This document shows, piece by piece, positions 35,102 to 47,712 of a stretch of DNA of 64,000 nt. Source of the stretch: Rhizopus sp. PT2906 (lineage: Eukaryota; Mucoromycota; Mucoromycetes; Mucorales; Rhizopodaceae). The notes under the pieces were generated by a model. The model made no database searches and was not told the DNA's origin. It was given only the letters and a program-made list of their open reading frames with translations. Location of the stretch: contig JAMYHX010000007.1 in the NCBI GenBank assembly GCA_025529335.1, positions 124,001 through 188,000 of the forward strand, written 5' to 3'. How positions within the stretch are numbered: position 1 is the stretch's first letter; each line of letters starts with the position of its first letter. A program made the position numbers and the translations under genes.

Positions 35102-36490
35102 TTACTTTTCTAGTTGTTTGTAAGGTGGAGGTGGAGGCAGTAAGATTAAGGATTCTTGACTGACATTTCTACTGTTTGGATAAGATGATTCACAGCTGGA
35201 AGTACCACTGTTATGAAGAATGACGTCCCATTCCTTTCCGGTAAAGGTCGTGCTCTTCTTTTTGTACTCGACATAACAGGGGCAAATGAAAAATCCTGCT
35301 CTCTTCTTGAGCAAGTCTTCTTCATCCTCATGTTCCGATACAGGTGTATCCGTCAAAGCTTCTTGGTATGTGGGCAAAGTGACAAAGTCTTCCTTGAGAC
35401 GGCAATCGAGGATGGTGATGGGTGTTTCAAGATGAATATGAGTTCTTTCAAGTTCGGGAGACTTGAACGATGATGATGACGAACTAGCTGTAGAAGGTAC
35501 AGAAAGTTCTAAATCGATCTTTAAATGATGAAGGAAATTCATTTCTTTAAAATAAGTGGTGTGATTCAGGGTCAAGCAGTTGGGGAGTGTGAATATGAAT
35601 TTGTATTGGAATGGCGTTGAGCCCAAGGGTATGTGAGCATTTTTGCCGCTGAGTGCTCTTCGGATCTGTTGGGTTGGTATATCCAAGGATGGGGTCATGG
35701 TTTGTTGTAGTTGTTCAGAATCTGTCATGTCTGTGACTGAAACGAGCTGGAGCTTGAAGTCATGTAGTTCGGCCTTTCTTGCGCCATACTCTGGGACTTG
35801 ATAGACTCTTCTTTCGGTCAGAACAATATCTATTGATTCCAGTTGAACATGCTTCATTTGTGTCAATAAGACAATAGAGATCGGGAACTGAGTGCCAGAA
35901 GAGACGATAGATTTTTCAATATAGAATGTAGCATCACAAGCCTCTGTTCGACGTTCTGCAACAATGGATGTTGTTGGTAGAGCATGTGATGTAAGGGCAT
36001 CATTAGAGGGTGCTAGTGTTCGTAAGAGAAGAACATTTCTGCGGCATCTCAAGTTGGGTGTACCAAATCCAGGTCGCTCTACTGTTGCACAGATGTAGTA
36101 ATAGACTTGAGCCATTTCGTCTTCAATTGTTTCGACTATACTATTGGGTATCAAGAATTCAAATGGCCATCGATTTAATCCAGCAGGGAGAGTCTGTTGA
36201 TCCTCAGCCGGTCTGCTGTCAAGAATGATGTTTTGTTCTAATATTGTCTTTTCATGATATACTTTATTTCCTCTAGGACCTAATCCCTCTGGCCAGAGTA
36301 TATTTGATTTACCAACGAGTTTAATTGTGACATGAGTTGCGGTCATTGGCTTTGACAATAACAATTCGACTTCTCCTCTCAAGACATGTGTTGTAGGTTC
36401 AGTAGGTGGACCTCTTAGCAAGACAACAGGTTCTGCTAGTACAATTGAGAGTTGTTTACTACCACTAAGAAATGGTACAGCTATTGGCAT
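35102..36490 (-). CDS. Alpha-arrestin (ART/Rod1-type) protein
   Basis: Single exon, 462 residues. The N-terminal arrestin domain shows LSIVLAEPVVLLRGPPTEPT, TTHVLRGEVELLLSKPMTAT and LPAGLNRWPFEFLIPNSIVE, and the C-terminal arrestin domain starts near ATFYIEKSIVSSGTQFPISI. Alpha-arrestins recruit the Nedd4-family ligase Rsp5 to plasma-membrane transporters and so direct their endocytosis. The needed PY motifs are near the C-terminus: PTY at 373-375 (LPTYQEAL) and a PPPPPY stretch at 452-457. Short Ser/Thr-rich linkers could be phosphorylated. No introns, unlike most neighbours. Which transporter it serves cannot be told. Confidence 0.9.
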   Translation of the reverse strand: MPIAVPFLSGSKQLSIVLAEPVVLLRGPPTEPTTHVLRGEVELLLSKPMTATHVTIKLVGKSNILWPEGLGPRGNKVYHEKTILEQNIILDSRPAEDQQTLPAGLNRWPFEFLIPNSIVETIEDEMAQVYYYICATVERPGFGTPNLRCRRNVLLLRTLAPSNDALTSHALPTTSIVAERRTEACDATFYIEKSIVSSGTQFPISIVLLTQMKHVQLESIDIVLTERRVYQVPEYGARKAELHDFKLQLVSVTDMTDSEQLQQTMTPSLDIPTQQIRRALSGKNAHIPLGSTPFQYKFIFTLPNCLTLNHTTYFKEMNFLHHLKIDLELSVPSTASSSSSSFKSPELERTHIHLETPITILDCRLKEDFVTLPTYQEALTDTPVSEHEDEEDLLKKRAGFFICPCYVEYKKKSTTFTGKEWDVILHNSGTSSCESSYPNSRNVSQESLILLPPPPPYKQLEK

Positions 36491-37582
36491 TGTATAAAAA
36501 TAAGCAATTTAAGAATAAAGAAAGGAAGAAAAAAAATTTATTTCAGGGTTCAATATAAATTGACATGTTTTTAATTGTGAATCCGAAAATCGGAACAAGC
36601 CGTTATTATTTACTTTCCCAGTTTCTAAACCAGATTTAATAAAAAAAAAAAAGAAGAGAGAGTCAATTAAATAGAATATGGTGAGCATGCCTATTTTGTG
36701 TGTATTGCATAAACTCAATCCTGATGTAAGCATACTTGTGCAAGGACCCGCTACACAAAATCAGGCCTAGACTCACTTCTTCATTGGATGATGTTTTATT
36801 GAAAATTTATTGGATGATGTGATAACTGTAATCAAAGTGGAGTGTAGAGATCTTTCTTGTCCCAGAAGATCTCTTTTTTTATTATTAAAGTGCTCTAATG
36901 AACAATGAATGAAAGCATACGAAAAAGATATTCACTAATAATAGAAATTGGCCGACGTTCCAAACTATCCCGAGATTTCCAAGAGACAAAGCAGTGGTAT
37001 GGCCGCTAGCTTTGCACGTGGAAAGCAATGATGTATTGATGATTGTCCAGCACTTAGGATGTAACAACTGTATTCGTATACAAAATAATTTTCTCTCTCT
37101 CTCTCGATTTTATCATGGGACCTATCTATTTTACAATATAATAAAAGAGAGAGAGGGAGAGGCTATGAATCCTTTACAAGTGAGTTATTTTGCGGAGCTA
37201 CGTCAGCTTGATGAGTAGGAAGATAGATCTACAATGGTCTTATTCTATTAATAAAGCGACACTACTTTTACTTGATGTTCTTTGTGTACTTTTATCCGTT
37301 CTAAGCCGCTTAACTAGTTACTTTAGCTGTCTACGATCTTACTTTTTAACTTTCTATTGCGGAGATTTGTACGACCTCAAAATGAAAAATGTGTAGGGTT
37401 TCCAAAAAATTTTTACCCTTTCTATCATTGGTGTAGAACCAATGTTTAATAACAGAACAGTTCTCGTTTATATTTACAGAGAAAGCAAGAGGCGTCTTTT
37501 AGAAAATCATGAATAATTGCAATTTTTTATTAGGTTTACGGGATTACCCGGCGACGTGTTTAATTTATCCAAGGGATAAAAT
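36491..37582. other. Intergenic, no gene supported
   Basis: About 1.1 kb. It includes a TC repeat near 37091-37105 and a GA repeat near 37147-37163 that are complementary and could form a hairpin. Overlapping short frames near 36994-37396 have no domain pattern. Confidence 0.5.
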
Positions 37583-39402
37583 TTACCTTCGCCTAACCGT
37601 GCGTCTGCATTCGACCACGTTTCTTCCTAGCTGCTCCTTCGCCCATTGTACAGCATCCGATTGTATATAGTTGCAGTCATTCATTATTAGTTTTTTCAAT
37701 GAGCCTTTTTGACTGTCTATTAGCTTTTTGATTCCGGCTCCCGTAATGACCATATTTTGCGAAATATCTAATCTTTTAAGCTTGTTGACATGGCAAAAAC
37801 TAGCCAAGACTGTATCGTTCAGTCCTTGACAGTGAGTAAGTTTCAAATCCTCCAAATTTGAGCAGGCATTTATGATAGATATAAGATCATCTTCATCAAT
37901 ATCAAAAACAGAAGTCAAATGTAGCGTGCGTAACTGACCAAGACCACCAGGTAATGAAGCCACACGAGAAAGTACAGGACCAACACCAGTGACATTGGTA
38001 AAAATCATAGTCTCGACAGCTTTGGGTGAGATGAATGGTATAATATGCCTTGCGGGTGTAAGAGCTAATGAGCTCACACTAAAATGTCGCACTTGCACAC
38101 CACTTGCATTCTCAGACAGAGGTGTTCGGGTAATATGGTGACGAAAGCCCATCGAAAGCGATTCCAATTGTGGACAGTGGGTGGCTAAAAGATAGTGTAA
38201 TTTGTTAAAGTCGACGGTAGCATCTGCAAATTCGAATATGCGTAGTTTTGGAAAATAACAGAATAACTTCTCCCCCATTGTCATAAACACGCTAACGTTT
38301 GTCTGCAGTTCTACTCGAAAATCTTCCACTTGTGTTGGATAAGGCTCTAGTTTCATAAATTCTGTTTCAAGAAATAGCTTATTGTCCATCATGGGAGCAA
38401 TTCCTTTGATAGAAACACGCTTTAGTTTGGTACACATCTTTAGTACATCCTTAAATATATCGTAAAAACTAATGCCTAAGCTTCCATCCAAGTTCAAATA
38501 GACAAGATGCTTTCCCATGAGCCGAAGCGCACGTAAAAACAATGTGTGAGGCAAAACACAATGCTTAAATTCTAGTATAAAAGTCAATAACTGCTGCTAT
38601 TCTCCCTTCTTTTTTTACCTAATGTCTCTATGTATTGACAGTCTTCAGAAATTATCAAGTTCAGCACCTTTTCCATCATGTTTTGCTCCATATCCGATAG
38701 TGCCAATCGTCTTATATGTCGTCCTTTTGCATAAGACATGTATCTCTTAATCGTATGCTGGCTGACTCCTCGGTTTCCAAAGTCAAGATTTTGCCACATG
38801 CCATTCCAGTCTAGAGCAAACTGTCGCCAACGCTTAGATACTGCCATACATTGTACGCGTCTGTCGAACGAAAGATATGAAAATATCATGGCCTTGACGT
38901 CGTATGGAAGAATAGCCATAAAGTCAAGACCCTTGGGTGGTGACAGAGCCCTTTCTGCACTTGTCTTCATGGTCATGATCACGCTATATCGTTTATCGTC
39001 CGGTTTGACTCTTTCCAAGGCAGTGGCGTATGTTTTGATGGCAGCTTTATATTTCTTTTGCAAAGAAAGTAACTTGCCTGCACGCAAGTAACCTCGAGCA
39101 TCAGTAGGTGCAGCATGGATCGTCTTTTTGGCATCAGCTAATGCTGAAGGATAATCTCCCAACTTTTCATAACATGCAGATCGACAGTCAAGAATAGTTG
39201 CATGATCTGGTTCAAGTGTCAATGCGCGAGTAAAAAGAGCCACAGCTTCATCAAATTTCGACTGTTTGAATGCGTCTTGTGCATCCATAAACACTTTGCG
39301 CCACAACTCAGTAGATGAAGAATAGGGATTGTATGTCGTGCTTGTCTTTTGTTTCTTTTCTGATGACTCTCCTTGAGTGGCTGATTGCTTCCTTTTGAAC
39401 AT
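37583..39402 (-). CDS. TPR / F-box / leucine-rich repeat protein (Pof3/Dia2-like)
   Basis: Two exons: 39402-38619 and 38571-37583, 590 residues. After a basic KRK/KKQK N-terminus come about three tetratricopeptide repeats (residues ~32-145, with AQDAFKQSKFDEAVALFTRA and KTIHAAPTDARGYLRAGKLL). An F-box follows at about 165-210 (MAILPYDVKAMIFSYLSFDR, VSKRWRQFALDW), and then leucine-rich repeats to the C-terminus (NLEDLKLTHCQGLNDTVLAS, LKRLDISQNMVITGAGIKKL). This order is that of fission yeast Pof3 and budding yeast Dia2, SCF substrate receptors working in replication and genome stability. The F-box binds Skp1 and the LRRs bind substrate. It lies in the same 15 kb as CAND1 and MCM7, a noteworthy but unproven association. 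Confidence 0.9.
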
Positions 39403-40800
39403 TGCTGAGATTGAAGAACAAAGACAGGAACTCGAATTAATTATTTTAATACAAGTATATGTTAGGTAACATCAACAACTGTGTATACTTTTACAGTATA
39501 TAGTAGGTACAGCTTCTTGCAATAATCTTGTGCTTGTCTACGGGCTGAACTACCGCTTTTCTTGAGATTCTGAGAATTACTGACATAATGATATGTTGTA
39601 AAACGTGGCGCCTACTTCTCTGTCGGCTGTTTGGGCCATAACCGATAACAATACCCTCCGGAAATGAGCATATCAACCTCGAATTGTGTTATTATCGCTC
39701 AATCCATAAAGAAACGGAGGCCAAGTGTAATATCATCTGGACAAAAGAAGTCAAGTCGATCACGGCGTGATCTACAATATGATGAAAGCTGTTCTTGGTA
39801 GACGATCTACAGATAACTGGCAGATTGGTTCTCGAAAAATGTATGAATTGTTTGAAAAGACGAGACCGGCAACTTGAAGCATACTCGATGTAATTGGCAT
39901 AATCAATTGCTTATATTTGATTCAAATATATGCCTTTATAGCCAGGCAGGCATCAGTAGGAAAGTCTTTCATTAACTAAATAGTAACCGTGTCTTTTTTT
40001 AAGGAGTTTTCCCCAAAAAAATAACCCCCAATGACAACCGCGGGACTTGTAAAAGGAAAAAAAAAAAAAAAAAAAAGCAAGATGTAAAACAAGGCTGCAA
40101 AAAAAAAAACCCCATTTAGTCATCAGTAAAGCTGACCAAAGTTCATCAAATATAAACGTGAATGAAATTCCAAATGCGGGATAGAAGCTACTTATCCGCG
40201 GTTAATAGGAGCATAGCTGAAGGTATCAAAGATATACTTCATCTATAGCCATTATGCGCAATAAGGTAAATGTTATTAAACAGTGCCACAGTAACCATGG
40301 CATCCGTAAATCTTTAAAAAAGTTGGGTGACAACCGGAAATACGTTATAGAAAGTTGGCATGACAACAATAGAAAAAGGTGTCGCACGAGTTTATTTTTG
40401 TATAATTATCAATAGAGAATAAGGCTGATCTTTTAAGTCTTTACTTACAAAAGCAAATACCATGCGTTTTATTCAAGAGTATTTTTGGTTTACAGACACA
40501 CTCTGGCTTGACGCTTGGTGCGCGGAACCTTAATTCAATTTGTTTCATCCACTGCTTTTCATTGTTTCTCTTTATTCAGGGATCGTATGATTCTAAGTAT
40601 AGGGCATTTGCATAAATAACATAGTTATGTCCTTTATGATTGACAGAGTTTCAGACAAAGTTTCTTTATATATTAAAGTTTGTATCTATTTTAAGAAACA
40701 ACTGAGATAAAACAATAACTGGAAAGGCAGAAGTAAGGTAACACTAACATAAAGAAGATCCAAAAATAAAATGGTGAATATCATTTTTATTGTTAAAGAG

Positions 40801-40834
<34 letters not shown>

Positions 40835-41007
40835 ATTAAAAAGAGACCTCTCCTTCTTTCCCCTTTTTTGTTTAAGCATGAAAATAAGATTGGGCCCTTT
40901 TTTTCAACAACCGCATGCGCTGACCCTTTAAAGCATCATTAAATTTTTTCTTTTTCTTTTTTCTTCTTTTCTTTAACCCTCTTGCCTGATTGTTGTTTGA
41001 TGAAATA
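39403..41007. other. Intergenic, no gene supported
   Basis: About 1.6 kb between divergent genes. A runs lie at about 40051-40076, 40100-40109 and 40803-40832 (30 A). The last 150 bases before the Skn7-like start are pyrimidine-rich. No RNA gene or protein-like frame is seen. Confidence 0.55.
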
Positions 41008-43193
41008 ATGTCAAGTTCAAATCACTCAGGCAGTATACCAGAATTTGTAAAGAAGCTATTCAAGTAAATAATCCCTCCTTTATATAAATAAAAAAGTTTT
41101 AATAATTTTATATTACAACTTAGCATGTTGGAAGAAAATGCGTACCCTCAAATATTTTCGTGGGGAAAAGAAGGAGATACCTTTGTAGTCAAGGATCCCA
41201 ACGAATTCGCAAGACATATTCTACCAAGACACTTTAAACATTCTAATTTTGCAAGTTTTGTTCGTCAATTGAACAAGTATGACTTTCATAAATTACGTTT
41301 ACCTGAAGACGGACAACGCATTTATGGAGATCAGGTAATGATTGAAAATAATATTAAAAGGGCAAAAGTAACTCACACACAGCTCATATCAGGCCTGGGA
41401 ATTTAAGCATCCTAGTTTCAAATATAACAGACGAGACTTGCTAGAAGAAATAAAGGTGAGCAAGTGTCTGTATATATACTGTTCATATCTAACTAGGTTG
41501 AACAAATAGAGAAAACCTACAGGCAAAACACTTCAGAACATCTCTTCTGCTACCAACACAGCAGCAACAGCGTCTAGTAGCTCTACTCTTGCAACAACAG
41601 GACCATCGGGCAGTAAGCCACCAAAGGCAGAAGAGAATTTAATGTCGCTTGCGGCTAGTCTTCAAAAGGAAATAAACAATCTGAAAGAAACGCAAAAGGA
41701 TATGACGGATAAACTGAAGGGCTTTGACAAAAAGTACAGTGCAATCTTGCAAAGTATTGAAGGGTTTAAGAAGAATATGGAAGAGCAGGATTCTTTAATG
41801 CGTAATATCATGGATTATGTTTCAAAGCAAAGTAAGTAACAAGGAACTAAAAGAAAGAGAATCTAACCTCTTTTGTGATAGAGCCAACCATGATGGAACA
41901 AGGTTTATCAAACATTATTTACCAATACAATGATATAACAAATGCAAGCGAAGCGCAGCTTAATAGAATTAGCATGGCAATTGCTTCATCTACAAATACT
42001 ACAGCATTAAACAATAACAACAATGAACCTATCATGCAAAACATACTTCAGGTGCATTCCACATCGACAACTTCATCCTCATCCTCATCCCCATCTACAA
42101 CCTGTTTACCATCTACCTTGTCGCATGTACCTCCGACTTCATCTCCTCCACTAACAGGCAATATTGCTCCAGGGGACATCCCTTTAATGAATCCTATCAG
42201 CTCATCAATGCTTGGACCAGGCTTGGCTGCACAAGAAACATCAGTGGTTCCTGATCCACTTTCGACAACAACCATGCCAACAACAGCAGCTGATTTTATG
42301 CCAGTAGGATCATCCCAGCCACAACCCATGAATTCACTTTCTGTAAAGAATTCCTTGACAGCGTCATCGCGCAAACGAAGGAGAATACAATCGGGATGGT
42401 CAGTACCACCAAGAGTCTTATTAGTTGATGATGATTCCATATTCCGTAGATTGTCCACTAAACTACTTCAAATGGCAGGCTGTACAATTGATGTAGCTGT
42501 AGATGGAGAAGAGGCTGTAAGGAAGCTAAGCACAGGAAAATATGATCTTGTTCTTATGGTTAGTTTAAATGTTTATTTATGTAACAATTGTCTCATGGTT
42601 TGAATTAGGATATCATGATGCCCAAACTAGATGGAATGTCTGCTACCAGAAACATTCGACAATATGATCCATTAACACCCATTATTTCCATGACATCCAA
42701 CACGACCGATCAAGATATTCAACAATACATCATGAGCGGTATGACAGATGTTTTACCGAAACCCTTGAACCAAGGTACCTTGGGAAATTTATTGGAAAGA
42801 TATTGTGCACACTTGGTAATACAAAGACATCAACAACAGCAAATTCATTTGTTACAACAAAACTATAGCTTGAATGGCAGCTTAATTGAGCTAAATATGA
42901 CTCCTCAGTTGACACTGCTTGAAGAAGATGAAGACGGTGTGAAAGGGAAGGGTAAAGAACCTGTGGATGTAAATAGAAACAATATTGAGTACTTGACACC
43001 CTTCACAAACAATAATAATAGCAACAATAGTTGTAGTAGCAGTAATAGTAGTAACAGCACAAACAGTAATCAACTCATGTATACACCACAGCCTATACCT
43101 ATTATACCCTCGTCACAGTCATTGCCATACATGTCAACCCAACCCATATCAAATCAAACTTGGTTTTTATATCAAAAACATGGCAGCAGTTAA
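41008..43193 (+). CDS. SKN7: Skn7-type response-regulator transcription factor
   Basis: Six exons: 41008-41063, 41124-41334, 41393-41455, 41510-41831, 41882-42558, 42609-43193, 637 residues. An HSF-type DNA-binding domain at about residues 8-110 reads VKKLFNMLEENAYPQIFSWG, HFKHSNFASFVRQLNKYDFH and AWEFKHPSFKYNRRDLLEEI. A coiled coil at about 180-215 (LAASLQKEINNLKETQKDMT) allows oligomerisation. A receiver domain begins near 395 (RVLLVDDDSIFRRLSTKLLQ) with the phospho-acceptor Asp at 444 in YDLVLMDIMMPKLDGMSATR and the conserved Lys in DVLPKPLNQGTLGNL. The C-terminal tail is Gln/Asn/Ser-rich. The family acts downstream of a histidine phosphorelay in oxidative, osmotic and cell-wall stress. 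An intron splits the receiver exactly before the phospho-Asp. Confidence 0.95.
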
Positions 43194-43448
43194 TATATTT
43201 GTAATTTCTATCTTTTTTTTTTTTTTCTTTGCTTACCCTTTACTCTTCTTCTTTTTATAATAAAAGTCAACACTGTAAATAGTTTTTATCGCTTTCAATC
43301 ACGAACCCCTCTTATTGTTATTTTTTTTTTTTTTATAAAAAAAGGTGACGTTTAAAATCGCGTCACTACGCGAACTTCAAAAAAGTATTTTTTGGGTAAA
43401 TTTTTTTTTGTTCCTTTTTTTTTACTATTCAACAGGAAGAAATACAAT

Positions 43449-43761
43449 ATGGCTTCATTAGTGCCTGTCAAAATCAGCGTCGATTATAGCCAAGACAAAG
43501 GTTTATTATCACTTTTATAAGAAAAGCAAAGAAACTAAACAAAAACTATCCAATTAGCACATCTTGAGGAATTTCTTAGAAATTTCAAGGAATCATCAAG
43601 TGATCTCATGGAGACGGATGCTTCTCCTAAATATATGCAAATGCTGGTATAGACATAAAAAAAAAACATTCAAAAAGAAAAAGATGCTTATATAAAAAAT
43701 AGCAAAAAATCAAAGATAGACAAGAAAAGACTATTCTTATCGAATTAGACGATATTGCTGC

Positions 43762-43798
<37 letters not shown>

Positions 43799-45897
43799 CA
43801 CTTATTAAAAGACTGTCAATAACAACTTTTTAATAGTATGAAGACTCTCGTGCACGTACGGTTGCCAATATCAAGCGAAATACAAAGCACTATATTGAAC
43901 ATGCCTCTGTCGTCATTGATAACATCTTGGCTGGAATGACTCCAAGCAATCCTGATGCAGTTCACCCTGAAACAGTATTGGACGTGATTATCAATCAGAG
44001 AAGAACTCAAGATCGTTCCGAAATCCAACAAGATCAATTCCCTCCATCCTTGACTCGACGATAGTAAGCATCAACACACACACACAAGCGGGGCTTTATA
44101 CTGATTGATACTTTTAGTGAGGTTTTCTTTAAGCCACTTTCTGATGATACTCCATTAGCTGTTCGTCAAGTCAATGGTAGTAAAATTGGACAATTGATCA
44201 CCATTCGTGGTATTGTCACGCGAGTGACTGACGTGAAGCCAATGCTTCAGGTGAACACGTATACTTGTGATTCTTGTGGTTGTGAAATCTTTCAAGAAAT
44301 TACTCAGAGACAGTTTAACCCATTGACCGAATGTCCTTCAGAGGAATGTAAAAAGAACAACGTGAAAGGAAGATTGCACACTCAGACAAGAGCCTGTAAG
44401 TTTATTGCTTATCAAGAGGCCAGATTACAGGAATTGACAGATCAAATCCCTGTCGGCCATATTCCTCGTATCATCACTCTTCAATTGTATGGTAGTGCCT
44501 GTCGTCAATTGTTCCCTGGTGATATTGCTCATGTTAGTGGTATCTATTTGCCTATGCCCTACACTGGTTTCAGAGCCATTCGTGCTGGTCTCTTGACAGA
44601 TACCTATCTGGATGTTCAACACGTTCACCGTTTGAAAAAGCAGTACGATGAGATCGAAATGACATCTGAAGATATCGAAAAGGTGGAGGAATTAAAGAGA
44701 GATCCTAACGCTTATGGACGTCTTGCACGAAGTATTGCTCCTGAAATCTATGGTCATGATGATGTAAAGAAGGCCTTATTGCTGCTTCTAGTAGGCGGTG
44801 TTGATAAGACGGTAGGCGACGGCATGAAGATTCGTGGTGATATCAATATCTGTCTTATGGGTGACCCTGGTGTGGCCAAATCCCAGTTATTAAAGTTTAT
44901 TGCCAAGGTAGCACCCAGAGGCGTATACACGACCGGTAAAGGTTCATCTGGTGTAGGTTTAACAGCTGCTGTGATGAAAGACCCTGTGACAGATGAGATG
45001 GTGTTGGAAGGAGGTGCTCTTGTCTTGGCTGATAATGGTGTTTGCTGTATTGATGAATTTGACAAGATGGATGAATCGGACAGAACTGCTATTCACGAAG
45101 TCATGGAACAGCAAACAATCAGTATTTCAAAGGCTGGTATCAACACAACCTTGAATGCTCGTGCATCTATCTTGGCTGCTGCCAATCCACTCTATGGTCG
45201 TTACAATATACGTTTGTCACCCACCAAAAACATCAATTTACCAGCTGCTTTGCTTTCTCGTTTTGACCTTCTTTATTTAATACTTGACAAACCCTCTTAT
45301 GATATGGATCGCCTACTGGCTGAACACGTCACCTATGTACACACCCATAACAAACCACCTCAGATGGACATTGACGCAGTGGAACCCAGCACGATTAGAC
45401 ACTATGTAGCACATGCAAGAACAAAGAGACCTGTGTTGACGCCCGAAGTAGGCAATTACGTGACAAGTGCCTATGTGGCGCTGAGACGCCAATACAAATT
45501 GGACGAAGCACATGAACGACAATTTACTTATGCCTCTGCACGTACCTTACTTGGCATCATTCGTATGGCACAAGCTGTTGCTCGTATACGTCTAAGTGAT
45601 TTTGTGGAACCTAATGATGTTGATGAAGCTTTAAGACTAATTGACGTGTCAAAGTCTACATTGGTTGAAGAAGACGATAAACGTTATGGAGGATATGACA
45701 GATCGCCCTTATCAGCTGTTTATAATCTTGTTAGAAACTTGATAGATGCCTATGGTTTCTCTATACCTTTAAATACTCTTAAACAGCATGTTGTAGCCAG
45801 AGGTTATACAGAAGCTCATTTAGAAGATGCCATACGTGAATATACAGCACTTAATGTCTGGCAAGTCGATAGCCATCATTTGACCATCATTAACTAG
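43449..45897 (+). CDS. MCM7: DNA replication licensing factor MCM7
   Basis: Five exons: 43449-43500, 43558-43646, 43703-43762, 43837-44063, 44118-45897, 735 residues. It is a subunit of the Mcm2-7 replicative helicase, loaded at origins in the nucleus. The N-terminus ASLVPVKISVDYSQDKAHLE leads to the OB-fold (QLITIRGIVTRVTDVKPMLQ) and the zinc-binding module TCDSCGCEIFQEI...TECPSEECKK. The AAA+ core has Walker A GDPGVAKSQLLKF at about 391-398, Walker B CCIDEFDKMDESD and the arginine finger in LLSRFDLLYLILDKP. The C-terminal winged helix begins near YNLVRNLIDAYGFSIPLNTL. Intron 3 contains a 30-A run immediately after the donor (43765-43794). Confidence 0.97.
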
Positions 45898-46352
45898 AAG
45901 CAATTAATAATAATAATAAAAAACACACATATTTGTATACAATAGCATAATTAAGTCTGATCTTTGATGTAACCTGTATCAATTAATGACATCGACACAC
46001 CGTACTACCATAGAAAGCATATAATAAAGATGAGGCAATAGATGTTTACATATTTATTATTAAAAAAAGGGCTTCTTGGTCCAGCCTGTTTTTCTGTTAA
46101 TTACCACATTTCATTCTATTTGGTCTGAATTTCAAGTAAAAGATCCATAACTCGGTCTGGAACCATACAAAATCGGTATAATGAACGGATCGTGTACTCT
46201 GGTTGAACAGTTTTAGAACTAAAAAGCTTCATAATGAAAAGGGGAGAAAGCCAAGAGAAAGAGAGAGAGAGAAAGACAATAAATTGTAGTCAGGCTTTTT
46301 TTTTTTCTTTTTCTTTCCCTTTCTCTTTCTCTTTCATTCCTTTTTATAGCAA
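45898..46352. other. Intergenic with purine and pyrimidine tracts
   Basis: A GA-rich stretch (about 46237-46274) is followed by a complementary CT-rich stretch (about 46297-46335). They could pair as an imperfect hairpin just upstream of the next gene, but simple sequence alone explains this. Confidence 0.6.
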
Positions 46353-46799
46353 ATGTATAAACACCAAAACAGTGCCTATTCAAAGTGGTCAAGAGTGCTT
46401 CAATTACTCTTACCAAGTAATAAACCATCAAGACAAAGCACACAAAGAAAACAAGATGATATGAAATCATTACATAGAAGAGGAATCTATATACCAAATG
46501 ATGTCACAAACGGTGAACCTCAAAATACGTGGCAACTATATTATCTTTATCGTGCTACTTTTGAAAAACTTCATCGTCCAAGTGTATCTCTGTCAAAGTC
46601 AATTCATTTGAAACAAATGCTTTATAAACTACAAGAGAGACAAAGTGAATTATCAGCAAAATCAACTGTAGAAGAAGACGACAATGTACCCTTGGGAGCC
46701 TTAATTGAAAGACCATCCAGTTATGCCTGCTCAATTCAGCCATTGAAGCCGTGCTATTATAGTAATACAAAGCAAAACTTTCCTATCCAACTGATGTAA
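46353..46799 (+). CDS. Small hypothetical protein
   Basis: Single open frame of 148 residues, beginning MYKHQNSAYSKWSRVLQLLL and ending TKQNFPIQLM. It is basic in the first half (RKQDDMKSLHRRGIYIPNDV) and has a helical middle (LKQMLYKLQERQSELSAKST) followed by an acidic turn and DDNVPLGALIERPSSY, a motif type common in fungal regulatory proteins. No signal peptide, membrane segment or known domain is seen. A pyrimidine-rich leader precedes the ATG. I do not recognise the family; it is included because its composition is more protein-like than other frames in this region. Confidence 0.6.
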   Translation: MYKHQNSAYSKWSRVLQLLLPSNKPSRQSTQRKQDDMKSLHRRGIYIPNDVTNGEPQNTWQLYYLYRATFEKLHRPSVSLSKSIHLKQMLYKLQERQSELSAKSTVEEDDNVPLGALIERPSSYACSIQPLKPCYYSNTKQNFPIQLM

Positions 46800-47712
46800 T
46801 CTCCTTATTCTTTATCAACATGTACATAATCAATATATATATATGCAATTTTTAAATGCGATCCCCCCCTTTCTCCTTGTTTTTAGCTACATCTAACCAG
46901 CGATTAACTAGTGAGATACAAAAGATAAAGAATAATATGAAAAATCCATTATCTTTATATGAACCATTCACGCTATATACTTGATTGAATATCTAAACAA
47001 AGTGTTTTGATTAGTATCCTGGTTTATACACACAATTTTATTTTACACTTACATATTCCTGCTGTCGCGCCTCCTGGTTAAAATCTTTATTAAAAATAAA
47101 CCGTGTCTTTATGTAACTGTATTTTTTAAGTAGTTTAGCATGATTATAACAATAGAGAAAAAGAAGGGATTTACCTTTTGCTGACACGATGGAATGAGAG
47201 TCATTACAATGAAAAATATATTAAGAAAGGAGGGGTTTGTGAAACGGAGTATCAAGCTGCTGGCGAAAAAAAAAAAAAAAAAATAAAAAATGCTTAAACA
47301 TGCAGCCAAGTCACCAAGGCAACAGAATTTACCATAGTGACCACCTTGAATCAAATAACCTTTTTCACGCAACTTTGTTTAAATACAACTACAGCATTTC
47401 AACTAATAATCATTTCTTATTGAATTATAAAAATCAGACAGAGTAAGACCCCTTTATCAAAGTGATTTCCATATAAAGAAATCTCATCCATATTCAGCAA
47501 CCCATTCAATATCGAACGAACAGGTTAGTGAATGGTGATAACTTCCTCTTTCATTCCTTATCAATGCCTAATAATAGCAAACTAATAAACAGTAATAACA
47601 TGAGTTATTGATACAATATAAAAAGAGGAGAGAAAAGACACCACTCTTGTGACCGAGTGAGTTATAAATTAAGCTTTATCTTTTTTTTTTCTGTTTTTCT
47701 TTACAAAACGGA
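46800..47712. other. Intergenic, no gene supported
   Basis: AT-rich DNA between two plus-strand genes. An A run (47264-47282) and a minus-strand hydrophobic frame (47109-47372) that translates it are present; the frame looks fortuitous. The last 60 bases are T-rich leader. Confidence 0.55.

Noticed and set aside
42048..42458. Minus-strand 136-codon frame
   Set aside because: Antisense shadow of the low-complexity linker of the Skn7-like gene.
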